A stretch of DNA of 64,000 nucleotides from Ruminococcus sp. (GCA_013911065.1 JACERV010000017.1:43790-107789), one strand, 5' to 3'. Shown: positions 54,934 through 63,873, counted from the first letter of the stretch. Translations and numbers: made by a program. Notes: generated from the letters alone by a model not told the origin.

Positions 54934-55499
54934 CAGATATTGCAGGAATTCAAAGGAAATTAGAGAAACGATTAAAACCAGAGCGGTATAAGCATACGGT
55001 AGGGGTTATGTACACAGCAGCATCCCTTTCCATGTGTCACGGCGGAGAGATTTCTAAAGCTATGCTTGCAGGCCTCCTCCATGACTGCGGTAAATTCTGC
55101 TCTGTAAAAGAGCAGATAAATCTTTGCAGAGAGTATGGCATCATTCTTACAGATTCTGAGTTAAAGATGCCTGCACTGATACATGCAAAGCTTGGAGCGT
55201 ATCTTGCAGAACATGAATACAATATAAAAGAAGCGGATATTTTAAGTGCGGTTACCTATCATACTACAGGCAGGCCCGGTATGACATTGTTGGAAAAAAT
55301 CATATATATTGCTGATTATATAGAGCCGGGGCGGCAGGAGATTCCTGCTTTAAGGCAGATAAGGCATGCAGCATTTTCTAATCTTGATAAAGCCGTTGCT
55401 TTAAGTGCCGGTTCGACCATTTCCTATCTGCAAAATGCAGGCAGGGAAATTGATTCGATGACGGTCAGGACATATGACTATTATTATATAAAAAAGTAA
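54930..55499 (+). CDS. yqeK: HD-domain Ap4A hydrolase YqeK
   Basis: A 189-residue HD phosphohydrolase; characterised YqeK proteins split diadenosine tetraphosphate symmetrically. Metal residues lie in RYKHTVGVMYTA, LLHDCGKF, and AVTYHTTGRPGM with YIADYIEPGR. It overlaps nadD by 4 bp and rsfS follows at 12 bp, the standard Firmicutes order. Confidence 0.93.
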   Translation: MTDIAGIQRKLEKRLKPERYKHTVGVMYTAASLSMCHGGEISKAMLAGLLHDCGKFCSVKEQINLCREYGIILTDSELKMPALIHAKLGAYLAEHEYNIKEADILSAVTYHTTGRPGMTLLEKIIYIADYIEPGRQEIPALRQIRHAAFSNLDKAVALSAGSTISYLQNAGREIDSMTVRTYDYYYIKK

Positions 55500-55511
55500 A
55501 GGGAGAATATT

Positions 55512-55862
55512 ATGGAAAAAGCAAAAGAAATGGCACGTATTGCCTACAATGCATTGGACGAGAAAAAAGGAGAGGATATCAAAATTATTGATATCGCAGG
55601 TGTTTCTGTCCTTGCAGACTATTTTATTATTGCAAACGGAAATAACGAAAGTCAGGTTAAAGCTCTGGTAGACCATGTGGAGGAATGTCTCCATAAAGCA
55701 GGATATCAGTTGAAACAGCGGGAAGGTTACGGAACTGGAAGCTGGGTTTTACTTGATTTCAGTGATATCATCGTACACATCTTTGATAAGGAAAATAGAT
55801 TGTTCTATGATTTGGAGAGAATCTGGCGGGACGGAAAAGATGTAGACATCGCTTCTTTATAA
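55512..55862 (+). CDS. rsfS: Ribosomal silencing factor RsfS
   Basis: Binds L14 and blocks subunit joining under starvation. The 116-residue protein matches the family: DIKIIDIAGVSVLADYFIIANGNNESQV, KQREGYGTGSWVLLDFSDIIVHIF and FYDLERIWRDGK. It is the last gene of the obg block. The lipoprotein gene follows 17 bp later. Confidence 0.95.
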   Translation: MEKAKEMARIAYNALDEKKGEDIKIIDIAGVSVLADYFIIANGNNESQVKALVDHVEECLHKAGYQLKQREGYGTGSWVLLDFSDIIVHIFDKENRLFYDLERIWRDGKDVDIASL

Positions 55863-55879
55863 ACAGGAGAGGATATTAT

Positions 55880-57346
55880 ATGAGATATACACTAAAGAAA
55901 ACTGCCAGCCTGTTTATGGTACTGGTCCTTTTCCTGATGTCCGGCTGTTCTTCCCCAAAAATGATAAATAGTGAAGAAGAAAGCCTTCTGGACCCGGACC
56001 ACCCTGTGACCATTAAAATATGGCATTATTATAATGGAGCACAGCAAGACGCAATGCACAAGCTCGTCTCAGAGTTCAATGAAGGATACGGCAGTGAACT
56101 GGGCATTAAGGTAAAGGCATCCAGCCTTGGAAACGTAAGTGACCTTGAGGAGAATGTGATGGCCTCTATCGATGGAAAGGTCGGAGCAAAAGGTATCCCT
56201 AATGTATTTGCCGCATATGCAGATACTGCCTACGCCGTGGACAAAAGAGGGCTGGCTGTTGATTTAAAAGAATACATGACCGACGATGAAATAGAAGAGT
56301 ATATAAGCAGCTATATTGACGAAGGAAGATTTTCATCCGAGGACAGTCTGAAAATCTTCCCCGTTGCAAAAGCTACAGAAGTATTCATGCTTAACAAAAC
56401 CGACTGGGACAAGTTTTCCAAAGCAACCGGCGCTTCTTTGAAAGATATCTCTACGGTAGAGGGAGTTACCGCAGTTTCTCAAAAATATTATGAATGGACG
56501 GACAGCCTCACCGGCATACCTGATGATGGAAAGGCCTTCTTTGGCAGGGATGCCATAGCAAATTATTTTATTATAGGTGCACGCCAAATGGGTATAGAGA
56601 TCTTTTCCGTAAAGGATGGTGTTCCATCGTTAAATTTTGACAAGGAAGTAATCCGCAGGCTTTGGGATAATTACTATATTCCTTACATCAATGGTTACTT
56701 TGCTTCTTCCGGCAAGTTCCGCAGCGATGACATTAAAACAGGAAATATATTGTCTTTTATCGGTTCCTCAGCAGGCGCTACATTCTTCCCCGATCAGGTT
56801 ACCCTGGATGATACTCATACATATAACATTGAAATGCAGGCTTTTGAATGCCCCCAATTTCAAAATAGTGAAAGATTTTCCGTACAGCAGGGGGCCGGTA
56901 TGGTAGTCACAAAAACAGGCAGTGAAGCTGAAGTCAAAGCTTCTGTAGAATTTCTAAAATGGTTTACAGATACAGAGCAGAATATACGTTTTGCCGTTTC
57001 TTCCGGTTACCTGCCGGTAAAGAAAAAGGCAAATAATAAAGAGCTGATTGAGAGTAATCTTCAAGAGGCAAATAATAGTGTAGTCCAGGTACTGGATGCT
57101 TCTCTCCAGCAAATCGAGGACAGCACTTTATATACAACTCGTGCCTTTGAACAGGGGACAAGTGCCAGAAATATACTGGAGTATTCACTATCAGACAAAG
57201 CGTTTCAGGACAGGGCAGAAGTAGTTGCCTCAATTCAGGCTGGAATGTCCCGGCAAGAGGCAGTCAGCAAATATACTTCGGATGATAATTTTGATAGATG
57301 GTATCAGGACACAAAGTCATCTCTGGAAGCACTGATTAACGAATAG
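55880..57346 (+). CDS. Extracellular solute-binding lipoprotein
   Basis: A 488-residue protein with a lipoprotein signal peptide (LFMVLVLFLMSGCSS, lipid-modified Cys at residue 23) and a family 1 solute-binding fold (VTIKIWHYYNGAQQDAMHKLVSEFNE, IPNVFAAYADTAYAVDKRGL, AGMVVTKTGSEAEVKASVEFLKWFTD). No ABC permease or ATPase is nearby. Instead the next gene, 33 bp on, encodes a membrane receptor for cyclic-di-GMP turnover. A sensory rather than transport role is therefore likely by context. Confidence 0.9.
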   Translation: MRYTLKKTASLFMVLVLFLMSGCSSPKMINSEEESLLDPDHPVTIKIWHYYNGAQQDAMHKLVSEFNEGYGSELGIKVKASSLGNVSDLEENVMASIDGKVGAKGIPNVFAAYADTAYAVDKRGLAVDLKEYMTDDEIEEYISSYIDEGRFSSEDSLKIFPVAKATEVFMLNKTDWDKFSKATGASLKDISTVEGVTAVSQKYYEWTDSLTGIPDDGKAFFGRDAIANYFIIGARQMGIEIFSVKDGVPSLNFDKEVIRRLWDNYYIPYINGYFASSGKFRSDDIKTGNILSFIGSSAGATFFPDQVTLDDTHTYNIEMQAFECPQFQNSERFSVQQGAGMVVTKTGSEAEVKASVEFLKWFTDTEQNIRFAVSSGYLPVKKKANNKELIESNLQEANNSVVQVLDASLQQIEDSTLYTTRAFEQGTSARNILEYSLSDKAFQDRAEVVASIQAGMSRQEAVSKYTSDDNFDRWYQDTKSSLEALINE

Positions 57347-57379
57347 AACGATTCCAGGAAGGAAGGCACAGGAATACAC

Positions 57380-60367
57380 ATGAGAAAGCAGAAGGCACAG
57401 CCTATACTGAATAGAATATTGATTCCTATGGTCCTCCTGACTTTAATGGAAGTCCTTCTTCTTTCAGGAACCTTTATATTTGGCGGTGCAATTCAGGAAC
57501 TGAATGATAATGCAAAGGGCATCGTCCAGGGAAAGGTCATTAACCGTGCCAGCTACTTGCAGAACGAAATGATAAACAGTTGGTCCAATATGTCTCATAC
57601 TCTTCAGTTTATCAATCAAAGGGCGGAGGAGCTTAACAAAAACGGAACAATTGATCTGAATCGTATCGGTGAAAACTCGGATGCCTGTTATCCTCTTCTT
57701 TCAGACATTTCTGATAATCTGATAGACATGCTGCGTGCCAACAAAGTAACAGGTGTTTTTGTTGCATTTAATACGGATAATCCAGAGGAACTGAGAACAC
57801 AGGATTCTTTTCGCAAGCCAGGTGTTTATTTCAGAGACTTGGACCCTGAAACCAGCCCATCCATTCGTAATAGTGACTTATTAATTGAAAGAGGTCCCGT
57901 TGAACTGGTGCACAATTTGGATATTTCAACTGATCGCTGCTGGAAGCCGCAGTTTGAGTTTCATGCGGACTCTCCGGGCGTCTACGATTTGTTTTTAAAT
58001 CCCCAGGAGCAAAGTTACAAAAATCCAAATGCATCCTCACTATCTCAATTAGGCTACTGGTCACCTCCCCATGTGCTTAAAGGAGATGACAAGCTTATGA
58101 TTTCCTATACACTGCCTCTTATAACTTCAAAAGGGCAGACATATGGTGTAATCGGAATGGAAATTACTCTGGACTATATATCCACATTGCTTCCTGCCGA
58201 GGAATTAATGGACAACAAACCCGCTTGTTATTTATTAGTGACAAAAAAGGCTGATAATGATGATTATCAAATTATTTTCTCTTCTGATAACAGTGTAGCA
58301 TCTGCTGTACGTCCGTTTGATGTACAGCGTGCAGAAGATGGGACATTGTATTTCCAGTCTGAAGACAAAGAACAATATTTCCTGAACATAGAATATCTCC
58401 AGCTATATGATTCTAACGGGCCTTTTGAATCCGAGCAATGGGGACTTGCAGGTGCCGTAAAAGAGAAGGATATCACAGAGTTTTCCACTCACATTCTTTC
58501 CTACATTGCAATTGCAATTTTTCTTACCATTATCATCGGAGTTTCAGGCAGTGCCCTTGTAAGTTTTATGATAACCAGACCCATCCACCTTGTTTCAAAA
58601 AATATGCAGAAACTGGATAGTCATAAAAAGCTACATCTGCCAAGGACGAATATCTATGAATTTGACCAGATGGAAATTTCCATCGAGAAATTAAGCCGTG
58701 ATGTAATCGACTCAGCAACAAAATTCACACAAATTCTAAACAAAGCAAGTATAAGGATTGCCGGGTTTGAAATGAATTTGACAACTGGAACACTGTTTAT
58801 TACAGATGGGTTCTTTGATATTTTCGGTGAGAATGAAATATCCACCCATAGTTTGGATATTCATTCTTTTCAGCAGCAACTAAAAGCCTTCGATATTTAT
58901 AAAAAGGAAGAGTCCGACGACTATACCTTATATAAGGTGCCTTATGGGGAACGGCATTCCTATATCAAACTTAGTTACTCTATATTAGAAGATAAAAGAG
59001 TTATAGGCGTTGTAGAAGATATTACAAAAACCATTCAGGAAAAACAGCTTATTGAACATGAGCGTGACCATGACTTGCTCACAGGGCTAAAAAACAGAAG
59101 AGCATTTCTGCGCATTATGCCCCAGCTTTTTAAAAAAGGCAAAAACCACCTAAAAAAAGCAGCATTGGTCATGATAGATCTGGATAATCTAAAATATATT
59201 AACGACAAGTACGGACATGATTACGGTGATAAGTATATTCAGACGGCCGCGGAATGCTTCCGGAAATATACTCCTCCGGATACAATCATTGCCCGAATTT
59301 CCGGAGATGAATTTCACTTATTTTTCTATGGATACGACACGGAGGAGGAGATTAATCAGGCACTGAGCAGACTAAGAGAAGGGATTGACTCCGAATTCAT
59401 CCTTCTGCCGCCCAGAATTCCTCAAAAAATCAAAATGTCAGGGGGAATATCCTGGTATCCCAGAGATTCTATTCATTATGAGCAGCTTCAGCAGTATTCT
59501 GACTTTGCAATGTATCAGGTCAAACATTCTACAAAAGGGGAAATCAGTGATTTTGATATCGGTGCATATCATAGTGAAGAGTACATATCTCAGAACCGCC
59601 GTGAACTTTCTGAATTAATAGAAAAGGAGAAGGTGGAATATTATTTCCAGCCAATCGTCGATGCCCACACTGGTGAGATTTTTGCCTATGAAGCCCTGAT
59701 GAGAGGCACTATGCCTACTTTGAGGAGGCCAGACGAAATACTGTCAATAGCCAAAGAAGAGCACAAGCTGGACAAGATAGAACAACTTACATGGAAGAAA
59801 GCTTCCCATGCATACATGCAGTTTATCAGAAATAATGTCATACCTTCTGACCGTAAAGTTTTCATCAACTCTCTGGCTGATTATAAATTAGATAAGCAGA
59901 CTATAGAATTAATTGAAACGAAATGCAGAGGGTACCTGGATCATTTTGTCTTCGAAATTACAGAGGATTCACAGATAAATAAAGAAGCAATGGAAGTGAA
60001 GCGTGTTCTGGTCAACCGATGGAATTCAGATTTTGCCCTGGATGATTATGGCAGTGGTTATAACGGCGAGCGGGTTCTCCTTGAACTTGCTCCGAAATAC
60101 ATCAAAATTGATAGAGAGATCATTTCTGGAATTCACCTTAATATTGACAAACAAAAAATTGTAGAAAACATAATTTCCTACGCAAAAGAACGGAATATTA
60201 AAATGATAGCAGAAGGGATTGAAACGGAGCAGGAGATGAGCAAAGTAATTGAATTGGGTATAGACTACTTACAGGGATACTATCTTGCACGCCCTTATCC
60301 TGAACCGCCTACGCTCAACGAACATGCAGTCAGTCAAATTAAAAAAATAAGAGAAATGACGATATAA
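57380..60367 (+). CDS. Membrane GGDEF/EAL protein with extracellular Cache-like domain
   Basis: A 995-residue receptor. A first membrane helix (about 13-35) is followed by an extracytoplasmic domain of about 330 residues with the look of a double Cache, a second helix (about 370-395) and a short HAMP-like region (ITRPIHLVSKNMQKL). A PAS-like segment comes next (about 440-560). The GGDEF domain has the variant SGDEF (RISGDEFHLFF, about 640). The EAL domain keeps EALMRG (about 770), FVFEITED, DDYGSGYNG, IKIDREI and AEGIETEQ, so phosphodiesterase residues appear intact. Net activity, synthesis or breakdown of c-di-GMP, cannot be told. Confidence 0.93.
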   Translation: MRKQKAQPILNRILIPMVLLTLMEVLLLSGTFIFGGAIQELNDNAKGIVQGKVINRASYLQNEMINSWSNMSHTLQFINQRAEELNKNGTIDLNRIGENSDACYPLLSDISDNLIDMLRANKVTGVFVAFNTDNPEELRTQDSFRKPGVYFRDLDPETSPSIRNSDLLIERGPVELVHNLDISTDRCWKPQFEFHADSPGVYDLFLNPQEQSYKNPNASSLSQLGYWSPPHVLKGDDKLMISYTLPLITSKGQTYGVIGMEITLDYISTLLPAEELMDNKPACYLLVTKKADNDDYQIIFSSDNSVASAVRPFDVQRAEDGTLYFQSEDKEQYFLNIEYLQLYDSNGPFESEQWGLAGAVKEKDITEFSTHILSYIAIAIFLTIIIGVSGSALVSFMITRPIHLVSKNMQKLDSHKKLHLPRTNIYEFDQMEISIEKLSRDVIDSATKFTQILNKASIRIAGFEMNLTTGTLFITDGFFDIFGENEISTHSLDIHSFQQQLKAFDIYKKEESDDYTLYKVPYGERHSYIKLSYSILEDKRVIGVVEDITKTIQEKQLIEHERDHDLLTGLKNRRAFLRIMPQLFKKGKNHLKKAALVMIDLDNLKYINDKYGHDYGDKYIQTAAECFRKYTPPDTIIARISGDEFHLFFYGYDTEEEINQALSRLREGIDSEFILLPPRIPQKIKMSGGISWYPRDSIHYEQLQQYSDFAMYQVKHSTKGEISDFDIGAYHSEEYISQNRRELSELIEKEKVEYYFQPIVDAHTGEIFAYEALMRGTMPTLRRPDEILSIAKEEHKLDKIEQLTWKKASHAYMQFIRNNVIPSDRKVFINSLADYKLDKQTIELIETKCRGYLDHFVFEITEDSQINKEAMEVKRVLVNRWNSDFALDDYGSGYNGERVLLELAPKYIKIDREIISGIHLNIDKQKIVENIISYAKERNIKMIAEGIETEQEMSKVIELGIDYLQGYYLARPYPEPPTLNEHAVSQIKKIREMTI

Positions 60368-60371
60368 ATAA

Positions 60372-60406
60372 GGGCAATGCCGAATGAAGCACATTTGGCA
60401 TTGCCC
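60372..60406. terminator. Bidirectional terminator between the GGDEF/EAL gene and lexA
   Basis: GGGCAATGCC (60372-60381) and GGCATTGCCC (60397-60406) form a perfect 10-bp stem with AT-rich flanks on both sides. It separates two convergent genes. Confidence 0.75.
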
Positions 60407-60440
60407 CTATTTATTTATAAGTTAAATTTCCGCCAGCCTT

Positions 60441-61055
60441 TCAAATAAAACGGAACACCCCGATTACTTTTCCGAGAATAGTTACTTCCTTCACTATAAT
60501 CGGGTCCATATTATCATTTTCAGGCTGGAGGCGGTAAACGCCTTTCTCCTTGTAAAAGGTCTTGACCGTAGCCCCGTCCTCCACAAGAGCAACTATCATC
60601 TCCCCGTCGGAAGCTGTCTGTGCCTTCTCTACCAGAACCATGTCACCGTTGAGGATTCCCGCATTAATCATACTTTCCCCCTTTACCCTAAGCATAAAAG
60701 TCTGCTTGTTCGGCATAAATTCCATAGGAATAGGAAAGTAGTTTTCAATATTCTCCTGTGCAAATAAAGGTTCTCCGGCAGCAACACTTCCAAGTAAAGG
60801 AACATTCACAACTTCACGTCTTGTCAGGTTAAATGTATCGTCCAAAATCTCTATCGCTCTCGGCTTAGTAGGGTCTCTTCTGATATACCCATTCTTTTCA
60901 AGCGTTTCCAGATGGGAGTGTACAGAAGAAGTAGACTTCAGATTCACCGCCTCACAAATCTCACGTACCGCAGGAGGAAATCCTCTCTCCAGTATCTGTG
61001 CCTTTATGTACTCTAATATCTCTAACTGCTTCTTGCTGATCTTGCCCTGTGACAT
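60441..61055 (-). CDS. lexA: SOS repressor LexA
   Basis: Self-cleaving repressor of the SOS response. The winged-helix domain is at 1-65 (KKQLEILEYIKAQ, SSVHSHLETLEKNGYI). The cleavage bond is A93-G94 in GSVAAGEPLF, the catalytic Ser128 is in KGESMI, and Lys165 in GATVKTFY. The length of 204 residues is normal. AAAAGGAGGG precedes the ATG. LexA-type sites lie in the shared divergent region, so it should be autoregulated. Confidence 0.96.
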   Translation of the reverse strand: MSQGKISKKQLEILEYIKAQILERGFPPAVREICEAVNLKSTSSVHSHLETLEKNGYIRRDPTKPRAIEILDDTFNLTRREVVNVPLLGSVAAGEPLFAQENIENYFPIPMEFMPNKQTFMLRVKGESMINAGILNGDMVLVEKAQTASDGEMIVALVEDGATVKTFYKEKGVYRLQPENDNMDPIIVKEVTILGKVIGVFRFI

Positions 61056-61107
61056 GTAGCCCTCCTTTTCTCAATCCATCTGTCCGGATGATTATACTTC
61101 TTTAAAT

Positions 61108-61136
61108 ATATTATCATATATGAATTTAAAAAGCAA
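61108..61136 (-). promoter_or_regulatory. Probable lexA promoter
   Basis: Reverse strand TTGCTT (61136-61131) and TAATAT (61113-61108) with a 17-bp spacer, about 55 bp before the lexA start. A LexA-type site lies 10 bp upstream of the -35. Confidence 0.5.
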
Positions 61137-61146
61137 ACACTTGTTA

Positions 61147-61160
61147 CGAAAATATGTTCG
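61147..61160. promoter_or_regulatory. LexA-type site 1
   Basis: CGAAAATATGTTCG differs from the Gram-positive SOS box CGAACATATGTTCG at one position. It lies just upstream of the lexA promoter. Confidence 0.7.
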
Positions 61161-61179
61161 AAATTTTACCTGTAAAGTA

Positions 61180-61208
61180 TTGACAAACATCTGTTCGTGT
61201 AATATAAT
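61180..61208 (+). promoter_or_regulatory. Promoter of the LysM gene with embedded LexA-type site 2
   Basis: A consensus TTGACA (61180-61185) and TATAAT (61203-61208) are 17 bp apart. CAAACATCTGTTCG (61184-61197), close to the SOS box, begins inside the -35 and fills the spacer, so bound LexA would block RNA polymerase. Confidence 0.8.
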
Positions 61209-61220
61209 TTCTAATATAAG

Positions 61221-61232
61221 GAACGCGCGTTC
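61221..61232. promoter_or_regulatory. LexA-type site 3
   Basis: GAACGCGCGTTC is a perfect GAAC-N4-GTTC palindrome just after the expected transcription start of the LysM gene. Confidence 0.8.
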
Positions 61233-61273
61233 GAGTAAAATGCAGAAATGAATATCACAGGGGCGGTGGCAAA

Positions 61274-61645
61274 ATGAAAAGGGAAAGAACTAATTCGAAA
61301 GTAAATATTTTAAAAGAGGAACGTCAATTACACAGACTGATTACCATAGGTATAGTTACAGTTTTTGTTATCTTTATTACATGTACTTTATTTGGAAATC
61401 TTCTGACTTCAGCACACGACAGCCGTGAAGCAGAGCCTGTTAATTTTAAATACTACAAAAGTGTTATAATTCAGCCAGGTGACACATTGTGGAACATTGC
61501 TGAGACATATATAACTGAAGACTATGATTCCGTACCTGCTTATATAAAAGCATTAAAGGAATTAAACTCGCTGAGTTCAGATGAAATTCAGGCCGGATGT
61601 CATTTAATGATTGCGTACAATGATACACAATTTATCCGGGAATAA
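61274..61645 (+). CDS. LysM protein, YneA-like SOS cell-division inhibitor
   Basis: A 123-residue protein with one membrane helix (LITIGIVTVFVIFITCTLF) and an extracytoplasmic LysM domain (VIIQPGDTLWNIAETYI). Divergence from lexA, the two LexA-type sites at its promoter and the helix-plus-LysM build are exactly those of YneA, which delays division during SOS in Bacillus. Sequence similarity to YneA beyond that plan is weak, so the name is given by context. Confidence 0.85.
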   Translation: MKRERTNSKVNILKEERQLHRLITIGIVTVFVIFITCTLFGNLLTSAHDSREAEPVNFKYYKSVIIQPGDTLWNIAETYITEDYDSVPAYIKALKELNSLSSDEIQAGCHLMIAYNDTQFIRE

Positions 61646-61720
61646 TTTTATCATTTGAACTCTCTAACAAAAGGTATCAATATAACATCCCTACATGTAT
61701 TGATATATAAAACTCACCCA

Positions 61721-61762
61721 GAGGCAGCATACAGAGAGATAAGACTTTCTGTGTGCTGCCTC
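61721..61762 (+). terminator. Strong hairpin after the LysM gene
   Basis: GAGGCAGCATACAGA (61721-61735) and TCTGTGTGCTGCCTC (61748-61762) form a 15-bp stem with one G-T pair. No T run follows, so termination is likely but not assured. The rest of the 384-bp gap to the recombinase holds only the structured element copy B. Confidence 0.55.
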
Positions 61763-61915
61763 ACTTACAATGTGAGAAAAGTAATACATATACTTAAACG
61801 GCCATAATTGATTCAAGTAGTAGGGAGATTAATCTATACGACAAATACTGATTTTCCCAAAAGATATAGACATGAAATTTCAAATATGATATACTTATTT
61901 AGGCTACATAACAAT

Positions 61916-62013
61916 GAAACATCCATGTCACTAAGGCGTGAAGTACCCCGCCTAAGTCGACAGGATGTACTTTGCAACTAATGCTTGAAAGGACCAAGCC
62001 TAAGATGCATAAG
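61916..62013 (+). repeat. Structured element, copy B (upstream of the recombinase)
   Basis: Positions 61916-61937 are identical to 26039-26060, and 61985-62004 match 26061-26080 at 19 of 20 positions, followed by CATAAG in both. Copy B carries 47 extra nt (61938-61984) between the two blocks. These form a second hairpin (AGGCG/CGCCT), and ACATCC (61919-61924) can pair with GGATGT (61962-61967) to enclose it. It ends about 17 bp before the recombinase start. Confidence 0.7.
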
Positions 62014-62029
62014 TATGGAGGATTTGAAA

Positions 62030-63097
62030 ATGTCTAACCGGGAAGCAAAAACATATCATGAACAAGCTTACATTGACAATACTTTGAGGCTTCGAGAAAT
62101 TCTTGGGACAATGCCACGGTTTGCACGTGATTATTTTCGTGCCATAGAGCCAAAGACTTCCTCAAGAACACGAATATCTTATGCTTATGACATCCGTGTA
62201 TTCTTTCATTTTCTGTTGGAAAATAATCCTGTATATAAGAATCACACTATGGATATGTTTACTGTAAAGGATTTGGAGCGTATTGAACCGGTAGATATCG
62301 AGGAATACCAGGAATATCTAAAGGTTTATAAGGGGCCTGACGATAAGCAGGTTACGAATACGGAAAAAGGACTTGCACGCAAGATGTCGGCGCTGAGAAG
62401 CTTTTATTCCTATTTCTTTAAACGTCAGGTCATTCAAAAAAACCCAACCCTGCTGGTTGATATGCCAAAGCTTCATGATAAAGCTATTATCCGGCTGGAT
62501 ACAGATGAGGTTGCATCACTCTTAGAATATGTGGAGCATGGAGGCGACGATCTCAGTGGCCAGCGAAAAGTTTATTTTGAAAAGACAAAAAACCGGGATC
62601 TTGCAATTTTAACCCTGCTGTTGGGAACTGGCATCCGTGTGTCAGAATGCGTAGGTCTAGATTTGACAGACGTAGATTTTAAAAATAATGGAATTAAAGT
62701 GACCCGCAAGGGAGGAAATGAGATGGTTGTTTACTTCGGGGAGGAAGTTGAGAATGCCCTGAAGATGTATATATACACCACGAGAAAATCTGCTGCTCCC
62801 CTGCCCGGCCATGAAAATGCACTTTTTCTCTCCACCCAGAGGCGCAGAATCGGTGTGCAGGCTGTGGAAAACATGGTAAAGAAATATGCACGCCAAATCA
62901 CACCAAACAAGAAAATCACCCCCCATAAGCTCCGCAGTACATATGGAACCGCTTTATATAAGGAAACAGGGGATATTTATCTTGTGGCTGATGTTTTAGG
63001 GCATAAAGATGTAAATACTACCAAAAAGCATTATGCGGCCATCGATGAAAACCGGCGCAGGCAGGCTGCCCAGGTTGTAAAGCTGCGGGAACCATAA
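62030..63097 (+). CDS. Tyrosine recombinase (Xer-like)
   Basis: A 355-residue site-specific recombinase starting at ATG 62030 with GGAGG upstream. The N-terminal SAM-like DNA-binding domain (SYAYDIRVFFHFLLENN, LARKMSALRSFYSYFFKR) is followed by the catalytic domain with Arg in LLGTGIRVSECVGL, HxxR in TPHKLRSTYG, His in LGHKDVNTTKKHYA and the nucleophile Tyr in KHYAAI. No phage or ICE genes are adjacent, and it follows lexA and the LysM gene, so a chromosomal Xer-type role is more likely than a mobile integrase. Confidence 0.9.
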   Translation: MSNREAKTYHEQAYIDNTLRLREILGTMPRFARDYFRAIEPKTSSRTRISYAYDIRVFFHFLLENNPVYKNHTMDMFTVKDLERIEPVDIEEYQEYLKVYKGPDDKQVTNTEKGLARKMSALRSFYSYFFKRQVIQKNPTLLVDMPKLHDKAIIRLDTDEVASLLEYVEHGGDDLSGQRKVYFEKTKNRDLAILTLLLGTGIRVSECVGLDLTDVDFKNNGIKVTRKGGNEMVVYFGEEVENALKMYIYTTRKSAAPLPGHENALFLSTQRRRIGVQAVENMVKKYARQITPNKKITPHKLRSTYGTALYKETGDIYLVADVLGHKDVNTTKKHYAAIDENRRRQAAQVVKLREP

Positions 63098-63115
63098 TGC
63101 TTATACAATTCAACT

Positions 63116-63147
63116 AAAACACCTGTGCCAGATGACACAGGTGTTTT
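63116..63147 (+). terminator. Terminator of the recombinase gene
   Basis: AAAACACCTGTG (63116-63127) and CACAGGTGTTTT (63136-63147) form a 12-bp perfect stem ending in T4. Confidence 0.9.
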
Positions 63148-63189
63148 ATGATACTATTTTTTATATTCTCTTCTATGTTTTTCTGTTAA

Positions 63190-63239
63190 TTGGATATAGT
63201 TAATTTCTATATCCAAGGTTAGGAATACTATGTTATAAT
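63190..63239 (+). promoter_or_regulatory. Inverted repeat and -10 upstream of the ECF gene
   Basis: TTGGATATAG (63190-63199) and CTATATCCAA (63207-63216) are a perfect 10-bp inverted repeat with a 7-nt loop. TATAAT follows at 63234-63239, 17 bp after the repeat, so the repeat covers the -35 position and could be an operator. I see no folate riboswitch. Confidence 0.5.
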
Positions 63240-63282
63240 ATTGCAGACATAATATCTTGCAATTTTTAAGGAGAATATCACT

Positions 63283-63813
63283 ATGAATAAAATCAGACAA
63301 TCTTGTCAAGAAATGACTCACATCAATTGTATAGCAAATACAGGTATTTTATTAGCCATATCCATAGTACTTGGCAACCTTTCCATATCCGTAGGTAATT
63401 ATATTCGAGTTAGTTTTTATATTCTGCCACAACAGGTCATTTGTTACCTCTATGGACCTGCAACAGGCATTTTATTCGGAATACTTTCGGATATTCTTCG
63501 TTTTATAATAAAGCCATCCGGGCCTTTTTTTCCAGGCTTTACAATCAGTAGTATGCTCTATGGGATTATCTATGGTTTTTTTCTTTATAAAAGCAAGTTG
63601 ACCTATAAAAGACTTATCCTTTCAAATTTACTTAGTTCAATCTGTATTAATATGCTTCTAAACACATATTGGCTCTCTGTGCTATATATTCAACCCTACA
63701 GTGTTTTACTTCCTGTTCGAATCCTTAAGGAACTGCTTATTCTTCCGATAGAAATTTTAATTTCTATATTTGTATTTAAGCATATAAAGCGTTTTTACAA
63801 AACAAATACATAA
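63283..63813 (+). CDS. folT: ECF transporter S component, FolT-like
   Basis: A 176-residue membrane protein with six hydrophobic segments. Family text is VGNYIRVSFYILPQQVICYLYGP, GILFGILSDILRF, and GPFFPGFTISSMLYGIIYGFFLY, matching folate-specific S components. The energising EcfA/EcfT subunits are not here, as usual for group II S components. AAGGAG precedes the ATG. Confidence 0.8.
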   Translation: MNKIRQSCQEMTHINCIANTGILLAISIVLGNLSISVGNYIRVSFYILPQQVICYLYGPATGILFGILSDILRFIIKPSGPFFPGFTISSMLYGIIYGFFLYKSKLTYKRLILSNLLSSICINMLLNTYWLSVLYIQPYSVLLPVRILKELLILPIEILISIFVFKHIKRFYKTNT

Positions 63814-63873
63814 GTTGGACTGCTGCTTTTTATACACAGGGAACTTTAAACCAGAGAAAGACCACTGGCAGGC

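Noticed and set aside
62030..63097. Phage or ICE integrase
   Set aside because: No phage, relaxase or excisionase gene is adjacent and no att duplication was seen. The chromosomal neighbourhood with lexA favours a Xer-type role.
63116..63282. Folate (THF) riboswitch before the FolT-like gene
   Set aside because: The region after the terminator has only a simple 10-bp inverted repeat and a -10; the conserved THF aptamer sequences are not visible.
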